From positions 2,431,428-2,495,427 of the forward strand of contig KB722736.1 in the NCBI GenBank assembly GCA_000349905.1: a DNA stretch of 64,000 bases, written 5' to 3'. Every line of letters starts with the position of its first letter. Positions within the stretch are counted from its first letter, which is position 1. Positions 1 to 12,378 of this stretch are shown in pieces. The notes below the pieces were generated by a model. That model saw only the letters and a program-made list of their open reading frames with translations, made no database searches and had not been told where the DNA came from. This DNA is from Volvariella volvacea V23. Its lineage: Eukaryota; Basidiomycota; Agaricomycetes; Agaricales; Pluteaceae. The position numbers and the translations under genes are program-made.

Positions 1-391
1 ATCCACTCGGAACCACCCTCGACAGGAACAGCACGTAGGCCAACTTGCCAAGTGGTAACTTTGTTTTGTACCGCTTACGTCCCCATATATGGTACTTTTT
101 GTTGTATGCCGACATGGGCAGAATCAACGCTGGATAGATAGCTGGGAGCAGTGGGAATGGCTAGGAAGACCAAATAGCATTATAGAAAACAAGCAAGTGC
201 CAGAGAGGATAGGAAGAGTGAGCCCAGCAAAGGACTAGCAAGGAACGAGGCTTACATAAAGATGGAGGAACAGTTACTCAGGACGGGATAATTATACGAG
301 GACCATCCCTGAGCCATTCTCAACATTGGGTCTCCTTCACTTTCCACCCTCCCCAACGCCCTCCTTCTCGTTGGCAACCCAATCCTTCACC
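1..391. other. Upstream region of the FPK1 gene, no gene seen
   Basis: Non-coding by eye. It should hold the promoter and 5' leader of the kinase gene that starts at 392. I see no conserved protein fragment from a preceding gene and no tRNA. Confidence 0.4.
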
Positions 392-3080
392 ATGCCATCA
401 CCCTCCTTTGCCCCCACCCTTCAAATCCCAACAAACTCCACCTCTCCAGACCATCTCACCACCAGCCCCGTCGACATACATCCCTCTCCACCAGGTCTGT
501 CTGGTTCCGCTACCTGGAAGTCTGTCTTTCGTTTCCCCAACTCCTCCAAGAAGTTCAGTATCAACGGCTCCTCTCCTGCCCTCGACGCTCATTCCTCTCC
601 CAATTCCGCCAACACAAGTCCCAATGCATCCCTTACCGCTCCTTCTAATCCTTCACTAATGCCAAATGCTCCTTTTCTTGATCAACGGTCATCATATAAT
701 TCCTCGAATACCCACTCCACGGACTCTGTCATCGGGACCCCATCTCCTGCATACCCACCTTTCAATGAAGCCAGTGTGCAATCAAATAGTCCATATACGG
801 ACTACTCCAAGCACAAGTCTACTGATGCCCTGGCTCCCCCTCGAATAAGGGCTCACTCCAAATCTGAGAAGCAGAAATCAGCCCTTTCACGGAATTCGCC
901 TTCTACACCCCGCTCAAAGACCCAGGCTGATGAATCACCAGGAACTTCATATACAACTCCGACGACACCTTCTCGATCAAGAACTGGCGGTGGTGGACTC
1001 ACGCCAAAATCAGTGGGTCAATCTGCGTCGCGCTTTATTCGTCGTGTTGCCTCTGCACCCAATGCCAAGGGGCTGTTTTCTTTGACTTCGCGTTCAACTT
1101 CTACAACCAAAAATGGCTTGTTGGCACCGGCCGAACCTATACCTCCCGTTCCTTCCTTGAATGCGCATTCTCTAGAGAAGGGCACTGATTCCCTCGAAAC
1201 GTTGTCTTCGGGTTCTTCGCGGGGACGTTCATCACGGACAACACGGACAAATAGTGCTGTATCTTCAAGCAAGACAAGGTTGAGTGGTGCAAATGAAGGT
1301 GCTGGAAAGGTCGCGTTTCGACGGACATACTCGAGCAACTCGATCAAAGTTCGCGAGGTAAGTTTGCTTATCCTTGCCACCCGTGATAGCCTTTCTGAAG
1401 TGCGTGTCAAGGTTGAAGTGGGGCCTTCCAGTTTTTCAAAGCTCAAGATGCTCGGTAAAGGTGACGTTGGCAGGGTATATCTTGTCCGAGAGAAGAAGAC
1501 CGACAAGCTCTACGCAATGAAAGGTAACTCGTCCGCTGCAAAGTTCGGACACAAGACGCCTTATGCTTATGCGATTGATCCGCAGTGCTCTCAAAAAAAG
1601 AAATGATAGAGCGAAAAAAAAATCAAGCGCGCACTGACCGAGCAAGAAATCTTAGCTACAGCGAACCATCCCTTTATCGTGACCTTATACCATTCGTTCC
1701 AGTCCGAAGGCTATCTGTACTTCTGTATGGAATATTGCATGGGAGGCGAATTTTTCCGTGCCTTGCAAACGAGGCCGGGAAAATGCCTGCCAGAAGATGG
1801 CTCCAGATTTTACGCCGCGGAGGTTGTGGCTGCGCTGGAATACCTCCATCTCATGGGGTTCATCTATCGCGATCTCAAGCCCGAGAGTGTGTACCTATTT
1901 TTTATGGCTTGTCACTATCTATGAACTTATGTATATGGTCCTCGATCCTTCTAGACATCCTGCTGCATCAATCGGGTCACATAATGCTATCAGACTTTGA
2001 TTTGGCAAAACAGTCCAACGATCCTAGTGGGCCTGCGATGGTTCAGTCTGATCAGAATGGGGTCAGTCCGAGTGGTTTCCCAGAAGCCAAGGCTTCCCTT
2101 CTAATTGGCATTCCTAACCACTTATAGGTTCCGCTGGTGGACACTATGACATGTACAGCGAACTTCCGTACCAATTCGTTTGTTGGAACTGAAGGTAAGA
2201 GAGCCTCGTGTTTGTCGATGGACTCGCAATAACAAGTCCGGTGGCTGTGCAGAGTACATTGCCCCAGAAGTCATTGCTGCCCAGGGCCATACAGCTGCTG
2301 TCGACTGGTGGACACTGGGTATCCTTATTTATGAAATGATTGTACGTATTGGGATGGAACTTCGATTGCCATGCAGCAACGACTGACGTACAAACGCTCT
2401 TGTTTGGTGGCTTGGGGTGTGGTTGTCAGTACGCGACAACGCCTTTCAAAGGGCAAGAACGTAATGATACCTTTAATAATATCCGCACCCAGCCTGTCCA
2501 CTTCCGTGACTCACCAAAAGTCTCTCAGTGAGTGTTATGTGATGCACGGACTTTTGATGGCCGTGCGGTTTCGAGAAAAGGCAATTTGGATGGCTGATAT
2601 GGTTTCATGGGCACAGAGCTTGCAAAGATTGCGTCACTCGTTTATTGGACAAGAGCGAACGGACTAGACTGGGGAGCAAAAGTGGGGCGAGCGAGGTCAA
2701 ACAGCACAAATGGTTCGCAAAGATTAATTGGGGACTACTACGGAATTCCCGACCGCCGGTGAGTGTGCCCTGCCCCCTTCTATTGTGTGGTTCGAGATTG
2801 TGTCATGGCCGCAAAGCGTGTGCTTGGGCTCATTATGTTATTTTCAATCTCGACTTCCCTCGACCCTGTGGTGCTTGATTGTTGACTGGATGCTGATGCC
2901 TGGACACAGATAATACCGTCCCAGTCCAACGGCGTCGATGCCGTGAACTTCCGCCACATGAAGGAATCAAACTCGTTGCACCTCGAAGAGCAGACACTAG
3001 GTCAAAACTTTGGCAGGGAATACGACGAGCTGTTTGGCGCCTTCTCGAGCGTGACGCTTCATTACGACGGCGAGAGCTGA
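392..3080 (+). CDS. FPK1: AGC-family flippase protein kinase (Fpk1/Kin82/Nrc-2 type), frameshifted as sequenced
   Basis: Ser/Thr kinase that in yeast phosphorylates P4-ATPase lipid flippases; Neurospora nrc-2 is the same family. The first ~320 residues are Ser/Pro-rich and disordered. The kinase domain starts near residue 330: glycine loop [11 protein letters not shown], catalytic-loop YRDLKPEN, metal-binding DFD in place of DFG (normal for this family), activation segment [15 protein letters not shown], and a C-terminal AGC tail. About nine exons join in phase, with introns near 1358-1411, 1524-1585, 1887-1954, 2062-2127, 2195-2252, 2342-2429, 2528-2616 and 2759-2909. The corrected length is about 683 residues. 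Oddity: exon 3 carries nine A (1614-1622) where eight would keep the frame between IERKK and IKRAL. The alternative TTG start at 326 lies in the same frame, but the ATG at 392 is preferred. Everything else is intact, so a sequencing error or a very recent mutation is more likely than an old pseudogene. Confidence 0.88.
1614..1622 (+). other. Nine-A homopolymer causing an apparent +1 frameshift in FPK1
   Basis: The upstream frame reads [12 protein letters not shown] and the downstream kinase frame resumes with [17 protein letters not shown]. These two frames differ by one base across this A run. Eight A would restore the reading frame. No plausible intron explains it. Confidence 0.8.
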
Positions 3081-3936
3081 GAGGCAGCACCCGCAACACG
3101 CAGTCGGTGCGCACATAATAAAACGATTGGGGACCACCTGTCGCAGAGACGGCTGGACGGCCTCGCCGACAGGGTGCGATGTGTTTAGTTGTGTTGATAC
3201 AAAGTTCTTTGGCGTGGATTTCTATTTCCCCCTTTAATACTACTTTGCGGTTATAGATAAGAGATTCTTTCCCACTGCTCGCCATGCAAGCACACTATTT
3301 GGTTATAGGCGATAATCGTTAATGGGTTGATATTCGGATCTGAATTGGCGGACAGTGGTGACTAGTTAGTTGTTATACCTGGCACATAGGATAGAATGAA
3401 TGGACTTGGTGACTCTTGTGGGACAAGGATGGAGACAGAGTGGATAGCAAGGGAAGCGCACGTGGGAGGGAGACTGATTTGGCTGGCTAGCGTGGTGATG
3501 TTGGAGAGTTTTTGAGTTTGTTTGTTCGCCGTGACACAAAATAAATTGGACGGGTCGCAGGTCGATCACAGACGGGGATGCAGATTTGGAGAGCCGGTGA
3601 ATTGGACCCCAGGAGACCCTGGGGGACGGAGGCAGATGGGAGATGGTAGGGTTAGGGTTTGGTGGTGGGTCTGCAGTCTGATGGAATTGGGTGGACATGT
3701 GGAGTCCGAATCGGGATGGATGGCCGCCTCGGCGCCTCGGTCGGTGGATCTGAGATGCTTATGTGATTGAAGTAAACAAATGGACCCTTTACGTTAGTTC
3801 GGAGGGTCACCCTTTCTCCACCGCACCCATTTGTACTTAGTCCATTTTCATCCAAGCTCATCTCCCGTTTCCTTGTCTTCGCTGGTGCTGCACTTGGCTG
3901 CTCTTCCTTGACAGTCCCGACCTCTTCTTTATTATT
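3081..3936. other. Intergenic: FPK1 3' region and HSF-gene promoter
   Basis: No gene supported. It contains one short telomere-like stretch at 3647-3660. The last ~150 bp before 3937 are pyrimidine-rich, as is common in fungal promoters and leaders. Confidence 0.5.
3647..3660 (+). repeat. Two tandem telomere-like TTAGGG units
   Basis: TAGGGTTAGGGTTT, about two copies of the TTAGGG telomere unit used by many fungi, placed upstream of the HSF-type gene. Two units can occur by chance. Confidence 0.5.
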
Positions 3937-6117
3937 ATGGCTGACCTTTATCCGCCCTCCTACTCCCCCCGCACCCACCAGTCCTACCATCGTCCTGACC
4001 AGCAGTCCTCCCAGCAGCCACAGCAACAGCAGTACTCCTCCCAGCTCCCGTCGTCTGCCCTCATATACCCCTCCCAGTCCATGCCCGCCCAGCACTCCGC
4101 CTCGGCCTCCGAGTCCCCCGATGACAGCCACGACCAGCAACAGCAGTCCCAGCAGCCACAGCAACCGCCCAGCCCTGCAAAATCCTCCCCCGACAGCCAG
4201 CCCCCAAAGTCGGAGACCAAGCCGCAGGCTACGTTCCTGACAAAACTCTACGCGTGTGTACTGCCGTCTTGCCTTGTTCTCTTGCCTTTTGTAACGCGTC
4301 TGTCTGGTCAAGTCTCCTAGAACGTCCAGAGAACCACCACATGATTCGCTGGGATCCAGCCGGCGAGCACATCATCGTGGAGAGGCCAGAGCAGCTTGCG
4401 TTGCATGTCCTTCCAAGTATCTACCGCCAATCGAGATTCGCGAGCTTCTCCCGGCAACTAAATGTTGGTCTTCTGTGCCACCTTCCTTTTTCACGCCGTC
4501 TCAACGAATACGCTTTGTTCTGTTTGCAGATCTATGGCTTCATGCGCAAGGTTAACCTCCGAAATGTGGACCCAGCCATTGATGATCCTGATGCTAGCAC
4601 TTGGTGTAAGTACCTTCTCCATCCTCCACCTCCCACCTTTTTCCCCGTCCGTCGATCGTGTGATTGTGACAAACTCGTGACCAATCAATTTGCTTCCGTA
4701 GCCCATCCAACCCTCAATCGACACTCCCCTCCCGAGGTCGTTGCCAATTTCAAGCGCCGCGTCCCTCCCCGTCTCCCCAAACCAAGGAAACGCGATGCCC
4801 AAGATGCCCCTGCCATCCCCCCACCCCGCCCTGGTCTGGGCCCTGTTTCTCTCACTAATCCTGCATCCGTCGGTGCCTCTTCCCACAAGGTCAACAGTGC
4901 GCTTGGTCGTGCCCGGGGCTTCTCAGCCCCCAGCACCTTCAATCCCCTGTCCCAGGGTGGTGCCGCCGGCTGGGGCAACAGCTATCCACCACGGTCCGCA
5001 CTTCCTCCACTCACGGTCCCATCCGATCCTCCACACCTCTCGCATAGTACCATCTACAATCATTCGCCCCATACAATACATCCGATCACGCCAACAGACG
5101 ATTCTCCGGCCTCCGCTGGCTTCACGTCCATGTCATCATACCCAAGCTCTAGTCGAGATATGATGGTATCTTCCTCGCAATACGGTTACCCTGAGCAAAA
5201 TAGCTGGTCATTTCCTTCAGCACCTAATAGCAGTTCATCTAGTCACAATGGCAGTTTGTCCTCCCTGTTGAATCCTACGAGCAGCGGGTATTCTCGCCCG
5301 AATCCAACAATCAATGCTCCTTATCCTGCTCCATTTACTTCTATGCCCATGCAAGAACACAGCGCGTCTTCCATGTCGCCAGATAGTCGACCTACTACAG
5401 GCTACTCTATGTCCTCAGTCTCCTCTCTGCCGTACCAAGATGATCATCTTCAGCACGACTACTCCCGTCCTAACTCCAGCCACCACCGTCCAATCTCCCC
5501 CTCTCGTCCGTCGTCTTCAAAGTCAAACTACCAATCTGGGTCTTTGAGCGTGCGTAGAGCCCGACGACACAGCCAGGCAATGAGCCCATATCCGAGTCCA
5601 TATGACCACGCCGATCAACGACCATCCACATCACCTCAGCCTGTCGATAACCACCAATCAGCAGGGATGCAGAGAGTCAGGAGCATGATTCAGCTGCCAT
5701 CGGTTGAACCCTATGGGTTCGGTGCCTCGCAAACGGATTTCGCATACTCTGCCATGTCCGGGACTGTGGGACATACCGCAGGAATGGACTCGATGAACGA
5801 CAGCAATGCCTGGAATCATCGGAATCACCGACCCTCGACGGCAGCCTCGTCCATTTCCGCCGCCTCTCACACGTCCTCGTCACAAGCCAACACACCACCT
5901 GTCGCGGACAACTACGGCGGCGAAACTGACATAAACCGATGTGAGTAGTCGATGTGCTGCACATTATTCACACCCCACCCGTTTCCTTGTCCCATTTGTA
6001 GTGGCGAGAGCTTACTTGCGTTTACTAACCCAGTTTACACCAGTCTCGCCTGACTTTGGTTTTGTACCAATGAACGAGCACCTGCCGCATTACAACAAAG
6101 CCGCTGGCGAAATGTAA
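3937..6117 (+). CDS. HSF-type DNA-binding transcription factor
   Basis: Nuclear transcription factor with an N-terminal Gln/Pro/Ser-rich segment (about residues 15-100). An HSF-type winged helix follows, assembled from three exons: FLTKLYA, then LERPENHHMIRWDPAGE, FASFSRQLN, IYGFMRKVNLRNVD, and FKRRVPPRLPKPRKR as the C-terminal basic end. The recognition helix SFSRQLNIYGF is intact. The rest is a long Ser/Pro/His-rich low-complexity region. Introns lie at about 4256-4315, 4465-4530 and 4605-4701, with a last one at about 5941-6042 that leads to a short terminal exon ending PHYNKAAGEM. Length is about 610 residues. No heptad-repeat trimerisation domain is obvious, so I do not call it the canonical heat-shock factor; it could be an Sfl1- or Hsf-related regulator. 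Confidence 0.88.
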
Positions 6118-7996
6118 ATCAAAATACCTCCGGTATTTCTCCTCGCCCATGGAGAAACCCAAGTTGTTCTTGTATTTGTCTTTCTTTTTGGTGTTAGCCT
6201 TGGGTCCATTGCTTTCTTCCTCGTATATGGACACAGTTGCTCTAACGAGGTTTGCTCCCACTTGCGTAAATTCTGATCGTCGTTGTCTTGGTATCCAATT
6301 GTTCTTGCCGCTATCTATCCACTTGTTTGGACTGTAGTTATCCCCCTTACTTGCTGTATACCTTTTGCCTATCGTTGCGCAGTAACCAGCCTTTCACCCC
6401 GCCTTCCCCCCATCCTGCTTGCATTATTACACCCCCATACCCTTTACTAGCGCTATGTCCGGCCCTAAGCACCTGTCATGTTGAAAATCTGGCTGCGCTC
6501 AGTTATCTCCGTCAGGAGTACGATCTGTATAGCTTGCATCCCCTGTTATTGAATAGAGGCCATTTGGTGTTGTATCTATAGCAGGACGAGTGGACCAAAC
6601 AGCCGGCACAAATAGTGCAACAAGTGGTAATCATCGTGACTCGAATTATATGAGGATATAAAACTGCACAACGTGTTGGCAGGCTCTGGGGTGCGTTGGA
6701 CGGGTAGCGAAATTTTTATTCAATCTGGGGCGCGTGGCAGCTGTGCGACGGAGCCGCACGCCCGAATAGGTCTGGAGGAGGATGATAAAGCAAGCCAAGA
6801 TACGAGATGTGCACCAGCTAAAGGATATAACATTCTAGTGCTGCATCACAGCACCATGTACCACTGGCTGCCAGAATTGTCCAAATTTAGCGAGTGCATC
6901 CACGAAACGTGGGGGCAAGCGCAGTGGAGAGACAGATGGCTGGTGTCTGTGGACTGCGACACAGCCGACCTCAGCTTGTGGTGCACCGCAAAAAGGCGTA
7001 CTGTGCGTCGCGTAGGAGTGTCGCAAGGGTCAGTCATGCGTAGCCCTAGGGGCTGCGTACAAATTGCTTAGCGGCCCTAGAATCGCTTTTGGACGGATGA
7101 CGATCACTTTGCAGGTGTGGAATCATTCACCTCTTTCCTTATTGGAAGTTCCGCGCAGAACTTCTGATCGGAGCGATCCCAAAAAGGTTTCCATCCAACA
7201 ATGCTCGAGTGGGTGAATGGATGGAGTGGTATGGGAGAGGTCCCAACTCGAATTCCCGAGGCGTTCGGCTCGTGCTGCAGCCAGGAAGCAGCTCACAACA
7301 ATCCGGGCATCTGCACTGTGTAACGCCTCTGCAACAAAATAGCGGCAATTCCTTTTCCACGACGCCAAATACACGTCCACACAACCAGGCGTTTTTTCCG
7401 ACAGCTGCCTTTTCCGGCTGGTGCATGTGTTACCGTTGTCCCGGGTCCCATTTCCAATCCCAGCGGCAGAAACCTATCGATATCGCCATGCATCGGGAGA
7501 TGGCGATCTTGACCCTAAAAACGGGTCATGGCTCTGCGGGGACTTAGCCAAGGGTCAGCACAAGGGTAGGCGGGGGGTTGCGTTGGCCTGCTCTGGAAAA
7601 GCCGTTCTCCCATCTTTACGTCAAATCCTAGTATTTGTTCGCTGATAGTTTCTATTTATCCTACCTACCGTCTGAGTCCTCTACGGTGCACCCAACAATG
7701 AAATAATATACATCTTTTCAAATAATCCAAGTTATGGGACGCGGCCCCTAGCCACAGAGACCAACCATACTCGTGATGGTAGCTATCCTAAGGCGTATGC
7801 TAAAAAGCGAAATGATCATTCATACACAGAATATTCATGAAATAGAGGGTCCGTTATCCCCAATCACCGTTCCTCCGCGTGCCAAAACGAAGAAAAAAGA
7901 TAACGAGATTCCAAAACAAAATCGACTAAAGCAGGGAAAACAGGGTGAACCATCCTAAATGTGAAAATAACCCAATGCAGCCATGATTGACATCGT
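6118..7996. other. Intergenic, 1.9 kb, no supported gene
   Basis: Convergent space between the HSF gene and the TVP38-like gene. Several 60-130 codon open frames exist on both strands, but none shows recognisable motifs or splice-compatible partners. No tRNA or repeat was recognised. Confidence 0.45.
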
Positions 7997-9376
7997 TCAT
8001 TGGCCCTCCGTCGTGATGTTCGTGAGAGGCGGTCGGTGAGGCACAAGTTGGTTCTGACGGAATGGCGACTCTGTCATCATAGCTGCCTCCGGATCCTCCG
8101 CCAGGAAGGCTAGTGTTTCTTCGGTATCATGGGACGCGACGGGCTCGTCATCCAGTTCCTCTTCAACAGCCCGTCGCGCCACAATGTAGAGGTAAACAAG
8201 AATGGCAATGCAAAGCAAAATGCCAGCGAACGTCCACATCCGCGCAACTGTGTCTGCCCCACTCTCTTCGTCCCCCGTGTGGTAGTCCTTGAAGGAGTGT
8301 ATTGATGCACCCAATGCTGTGTGAATTATGACCTTGAATAGGGAGAGCGCCGTACAGATCGTGTAGGTTTGCAGCGTCAGGGAAGGCGATGCCGCAAGAA
8401 GGCAATTCATTACGTTGTAGGGATATGGAGCGAGTCGGATAAGGAACAGGAGCTTCGGACGTTTTTCGATGGCGCGAACGACACGTTTAATCGTAGGGGT
8501 TGACCCGAGCCAACCAGAGATGCAGTCGCGCAGAAAAGTGCGAGAGAGGATAAATACAGTTAATGCACCCGAGAGGGCCGCCCAATAAGAGATGATAGCG
8601 CCGGTCCATGGACCGAAAGTATATCCTGATAAGATAATGAGTGTAGAGTACAGGGGGATAGGTGCTGGTCGAGTTCAGGGCTTGCGTCAGGCACAGGAGC
8701 ATCGCTGAGAGATAGAAAAAACTCACGGAACGTAGTGAGAAATATGAGGCAGAAGAGAACAGCATGCCCGAACTGCTCGTCGATCTGGAGCCAATGTGCC
8801 AGCTCATCAAGGACTGACGAAATAGGAAGATTAGAAGTGAGGAATGGAGAGTCGCTGAGACTTACGTTCAAAGAGTTCTGTTTTGTATAGTGTGATTCCA
8901 ACGACGAAGATGAGACTTGTCAGGGTGTACAGAAGGATAGGAAGCCAACGCTTGAGGGAATGCCGTAGGCCACGGGAGCGGGTGGAGGGGCTGTGTCCAT
9001 AAAACGATCGAGGTTGGTGAAAAGACTGTTGCGGGGATGGAAACGAAGCCAAGTTGGGTCGCAGAAGATGGGAGTGGGAGGTGGAATGGGATGGGCAGTG
9101 ACGAGGAGAATTTCGATGACCATGAGGATGCGAGGGACCAGGCACTAGTTGCGGGCGCGATTGGGAACCTGAGGAAGACTGGCAGGCAGGAGATGCGACC
9201 AAGTCAGAGAGCGGAGTAGCTTTCTCGTCCAAGTCATTCGAGTCGTCAGCGAAACGGATGTAGCGGAAGGGAGACTGTGACTGGCGGTGGTGAGGAGAGG
9301 GAGAGGTGGAGATAGGCCGGGCAGGAGAGGAGGAGGAGATGAGGCTAAGGGAAGGTGGACGGCTATGATTTCGCAT
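7997..9376 (-). CDS. TVP38: Tvp38/TMEM64-family (SNARE-associated/VTT domain) membrane protein
   Basis: Multi-pass Golgi/endosomal membrane protein of the VTT (DedA-like) superfamily. The N-terminal ~140 residues are Ser/Pro/His-rich and cytosolic. The first membrane segment LPILLYTLTSLIFVVGITLY follows. The VTT core contains PPIPLYSTLIILSGYTFG, WAALSGALTVFILSR and the conserved stretch LLFLIRLAPYPYNVMNCLLA, and there is a late segment IAILVYLYIVARR. Two introns (about 8810-8870 and 8665-8725) join in phase. The acidic tail ends TTEGQ. It is divergent from the small mitochondrial gene at 9601, sharing 224 bp. Members of this family act in Golgi vesicle traffic or lipid scrambling; the precise role here is inferred from the family. 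Confidence 0.85.
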
Positions 9377-9600
9377 TGGTAAACCGGACCAAGTGAAAAC
9401 CAAAGGGACAGGAAGACAAGAAGGAGGGGCGCAGGGGAGAGAAAGCAAGGCGCTCTCGCTCTGGTTGGCACGAAGGGGGACTGTAAAAACCAGGTCCGCT
9501 GCTAATTGGCGCTCTACCGCTGCTCGATTTCGAGCTCCGACAAAATCCCTGCCTCTGGCCAGCTGACCTCCCCGTCGGAGCTCGTATCCCCATCCGCTCC

Positions 9601-10040
9601 ATGTCCTTGCTGTCCTTTGCTGCTCTTCGGCCAGTCCGTGCCGCTGTGCCCTCCACACGCCCCCGCTATTCCACTGCCCCCAATCTCACCCCGCCCCCGC
9701 CACCCAAGCGTCCGTCGCCCCATTCCCAATGGTACTCCGACACCGTACCCGCCATGATACCTGTCTTTTTGTTGGGGTCCGCGATATACCTCGTAAGCAA
9801 CTGTCCAGCTACGTGCAGCATCCCATTGATATTTTTCTAAACTAGGGCCTCCAGCTAACTCAGCAGAAGCTGTCTCATGAAAAGTATATGGAGGAGGCGC
9901 AGGAGCGGGTGCGTCAACTAGAAGCCCAGGTCCGTGCATTGGAGGAGGAGCGCTCCAAGGGGGCACAAGAACAGGCCAGCCCCGTCTCCCCCGCCGGACA
10001 CCAGCCCACAAACCCCCGTCCGCGTTCGCGTTGGTGGTGA
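9601..10040 (+). CDS. Small predicted mitochondrial membrane protein with coiled coil
   Basis: About 125 residues in two exons (one intron near 9793-9846). The N-terminus is basic, Ala/Ser-rich and lacks acidic residues, ending in a PRYSTAP processing-site-like stretch, so mitochondrial import is likely. A proline-rich linker is followed by one hydrophobic segment, AMIPVFLLGSAIYL, then a charged helix with heptads (YMEEAQERVRQLEAQVRALEEE) and a basic tail ending RSRWW. I do not recognise the family. The architecture resembles small inner-membrane assembly factors, but that is only analogy. Confidence 0.75.
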
Positions 10041-10225
10041 CTGGGGTGGGATTGTCCTGGAAACTAAGCCGATTAAAATAGGCGTTTAGATGTCCAGTTC
10101 TTGTAGAGGCGTCATCTTGGTGGTGATGTAATGCTCAAAAGTTCCATTCAAGAATAATTATATCAAGCAGGGTATGTGGGTAGCAATAAGAAAGGTGCCC
10201 AAGCCAGGGCTGCAGATGCTCGTCG

Positions 10226-11575
10226 TCAGCTGATCGATTTTAGAAGCATAGCTTTGTGTCGATCGTACAACTTCGCAGAGCTGCATCCATTCCGTAAGGA
10301 GTCGTATTCGACGATAAGCGTGACCACGTACCTGAGAATAGCCGCCGCCAGACCTGTAAACGCCTTCACCGGCTCGCTGAACTTGCGTATATCAAACACA
10401 TCATAGGCTGATCACGCTTGATTAGGCCGTGCTCGCGCCTTTGATCCAAGTCAACTTACTGACGAATATCAGGTCCATCAACAGCTTCGCTCGCGTCACC
10501 TGCAGCCAAAAGTCCCTTTTTTGCAGTTTGGCCAGCTCCTTCTCGTCCACCTTGGATGCCCGACTTTTGGATTTCTCCGTCATTCCCGTCATGGACTGCG
10601 AATATACGCGGTTCTCAACTGGCAGCCATGGTTCTTAGGACATCATCGAATCATAGAACAGAACGCCTGGCGCACCTTCTGATTGAAGTCCGTAATTAAT
10701 TTGCCGTTCCAGCGCATTCTCGACCAATCCTACAATGGTGGAAAGAAGCCAACACCAGTCTGCGAATCGGCCTGCTTTCTCTCCCGTCCTCTTCCCTAGC
10801 AAACCCAGCTTCGCAAAGGTCGCCGTGTCGTCAGCGATTGCATTAGCAAATTCCAAGAGGACGGGCGGAGGCGCGTACAAAAGCGCGTGCAGAAACGGCT
10901 GTTTCGGCTGCTTGGACATCTCTCTTTGCTCGGATGAAAAGGGAACGGATTGCTTGGCCATAATGGTGGTCAGTGGTCCGAGCCAGTTAAATAATAGCAA
11001 TGTTTTCCTGAGAGCGTTCAATCTCCTGCATTCGCTTGAGTAATGACAGTACGCCTCACCTTGAGAGCGATAGTCCAGAAACCGTGGACTGCAGACGCTT
11101 ACGGAAGTCTGTTTCCCATGCAGGACGCTGTAGTCGACGCAGGAATATTGCGTTATGGAAAAGTAGATATACACGAAGGGTGTATTGCATCAATTTCTAG
11201 CAATATGCTCATTCTTGTGAGACGGAATCAAGCTCGTGGGATTGAACATACAAATGCCTTGTCCCGTCCATTGCTTGTGAGAAACATCTCCCTCCAAACA
11301 TCTTCCTTCCGAACATCTGTATTAGTCGAATCGTTCGATTCCTGTTCTGTATCATCCGCTTCGCGCTCGTCTTCTGATGTGTCCACCTTGACTTCATATG
11401 TCGTGGAGTATCCGTTCGCTCTTGGACCAGATGTAGAGGGCTTTGGCGTCCTGGGAGGATGTGAGGATAACGGATTCATTTGGAAAGACGAGCTTGGGTC
11501 ATATCCATCACCGAAGAACTGACTCTCGTGAGTATTAGAGGTCTCGGTGGAAGAAGGAAAAGATATTGAAGCCAT
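10226..11575 (-). CDS. PEX11: Peroxisomal membrane biogenesis protein Pex11
   Basis: Drives peroxisome elongation and proliferation from the peroxisomal membrane. The N-terminal ~100 residues are Ser/acid-rich. The Pex11 domain begins with LTSNGRDKAFKLMQYTLRVY, split by an intron after KAF, and continues with amphipathic helices (FRKRLQSTVSGLSLSRLNA, TLLLFNWLGPLTTIMAK), then FADWCWLLSTIVGLVENALER. Further exons give FWLQVTRAKLLMDLIFVTYD and VKAFTGLAAAILSSAKLY. About five introns all join in phase. The protein ends KSIS. It lies divergent to the dynein light chain gene, sharing 171 bp. Confidence 0.88.
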
Positions 11576-11746
11576 TCGGAAGAGAAAGGAATGACTGCTG
11601 TGGTGCACAGCGCCCGGTTGTGGCGGTAGACACACCAATTGCAAGTTGTAACACGTGGTCAGCGACAAGAACAAACAAGAAAGCGCCAAACAACTTAAAC
11701 TACCCAGCCATCATCCAATCCTTTAGCACGATTGTCCTACTTTGCC

Positions 11747-12378
11747 ATGGTGTCGATGGCAAGCACACAGGGTTTTCGGTCACCACCTACCCCCCGCTCT
11801 GATGCTCCGTCACCCAGACCGAAATTTGACTCCGAGTTGCTCAAAGCATATATGAAGAAGCTCCTATCCACGACTTTTCAAAACGCGGCCTGGCCAGAGC
11901 CCAAAGACGGTGATCGGGTGAAGGCTTGGGTAAAGGAAATAGCTGACAGAGTCAAGGAAAGAATGGTTGAGATCCAGCCACGAGGTTTGTAAGTGATGGT
12001 TTGGTCGCTTAATCTTTCGCGCTTCTCCGTTCATTAACACTTCCGTATTGTTCTGTCGCTCATCCAAACCATGTGTATTTACGACAGTAAGTACATAGTA
12101 TTAACCCAAATAAACCAAAACCTTGGTCAAGGCGGTCGGTAAGTCTGGATGCTACTTACAACAAGTGTGCTTGAGTTACGTTCGTGCAGTGTCGCCATGG
12201 GTTGTCATTGGGAGGATTCAGACGTCGTAGCCCAGGAAATGTATTCCAATGTATGTAAGCCATCTACACTCTCCTCCCCCTCAATACAACTTTTTTTTAA
12301 CCGCACACTGTATTGATGCCATGTTTGGGTGTCAAGGATTCGTTGATTTGCTTATGCATTGCTTTCGCGATTTCGTGA
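11747..12378 (+). CDS. Tctex1-type dynein light chain
   Basis: Light chain of cytoplasmic dynein, a dimeric cargo-adaptor subunit. Exon 1 encodes a Ser/Pro-rich leader then LLKAYMKKLLSTTFQNAAWP and VKERMVEIQPRGF. Three short later exons give KYIVLTQINQNLGQGGR, VAMGCHWEDSDVVAQEMYSN and DSLICLCIAFAIS, the classic Tctex1 beta strands. Introns lie at about 11990-12089, 12132-12188 and 12253-12336. The third acceptor is CAAG. Only exon 1 is visible as a long open frame; the others are under 25 codons. The start could also be the in-frame ATG at 11756. Length is about 140 residues. Confidence 0.85.

Noticed and set aside
326..391. In-frame upstream extension of the FPK1 reading frame
   Set aside because: It begins with TTG, not ATG; the ATG at 392 gives a normal fungal N-terminus.
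4491..4978. Long minus-strand open frames opposite the HSF-type gene
   Set aside because: They mirror the GC-rich coding strand, lack motifs, and overlap a well-supported HSF domain.
7123..7547. Overlapping ~100-codon frames on both strands
   Set aside because: No motif, no splice-compatible neighbours, and both strands are open to a similar extent, as expected by chance.
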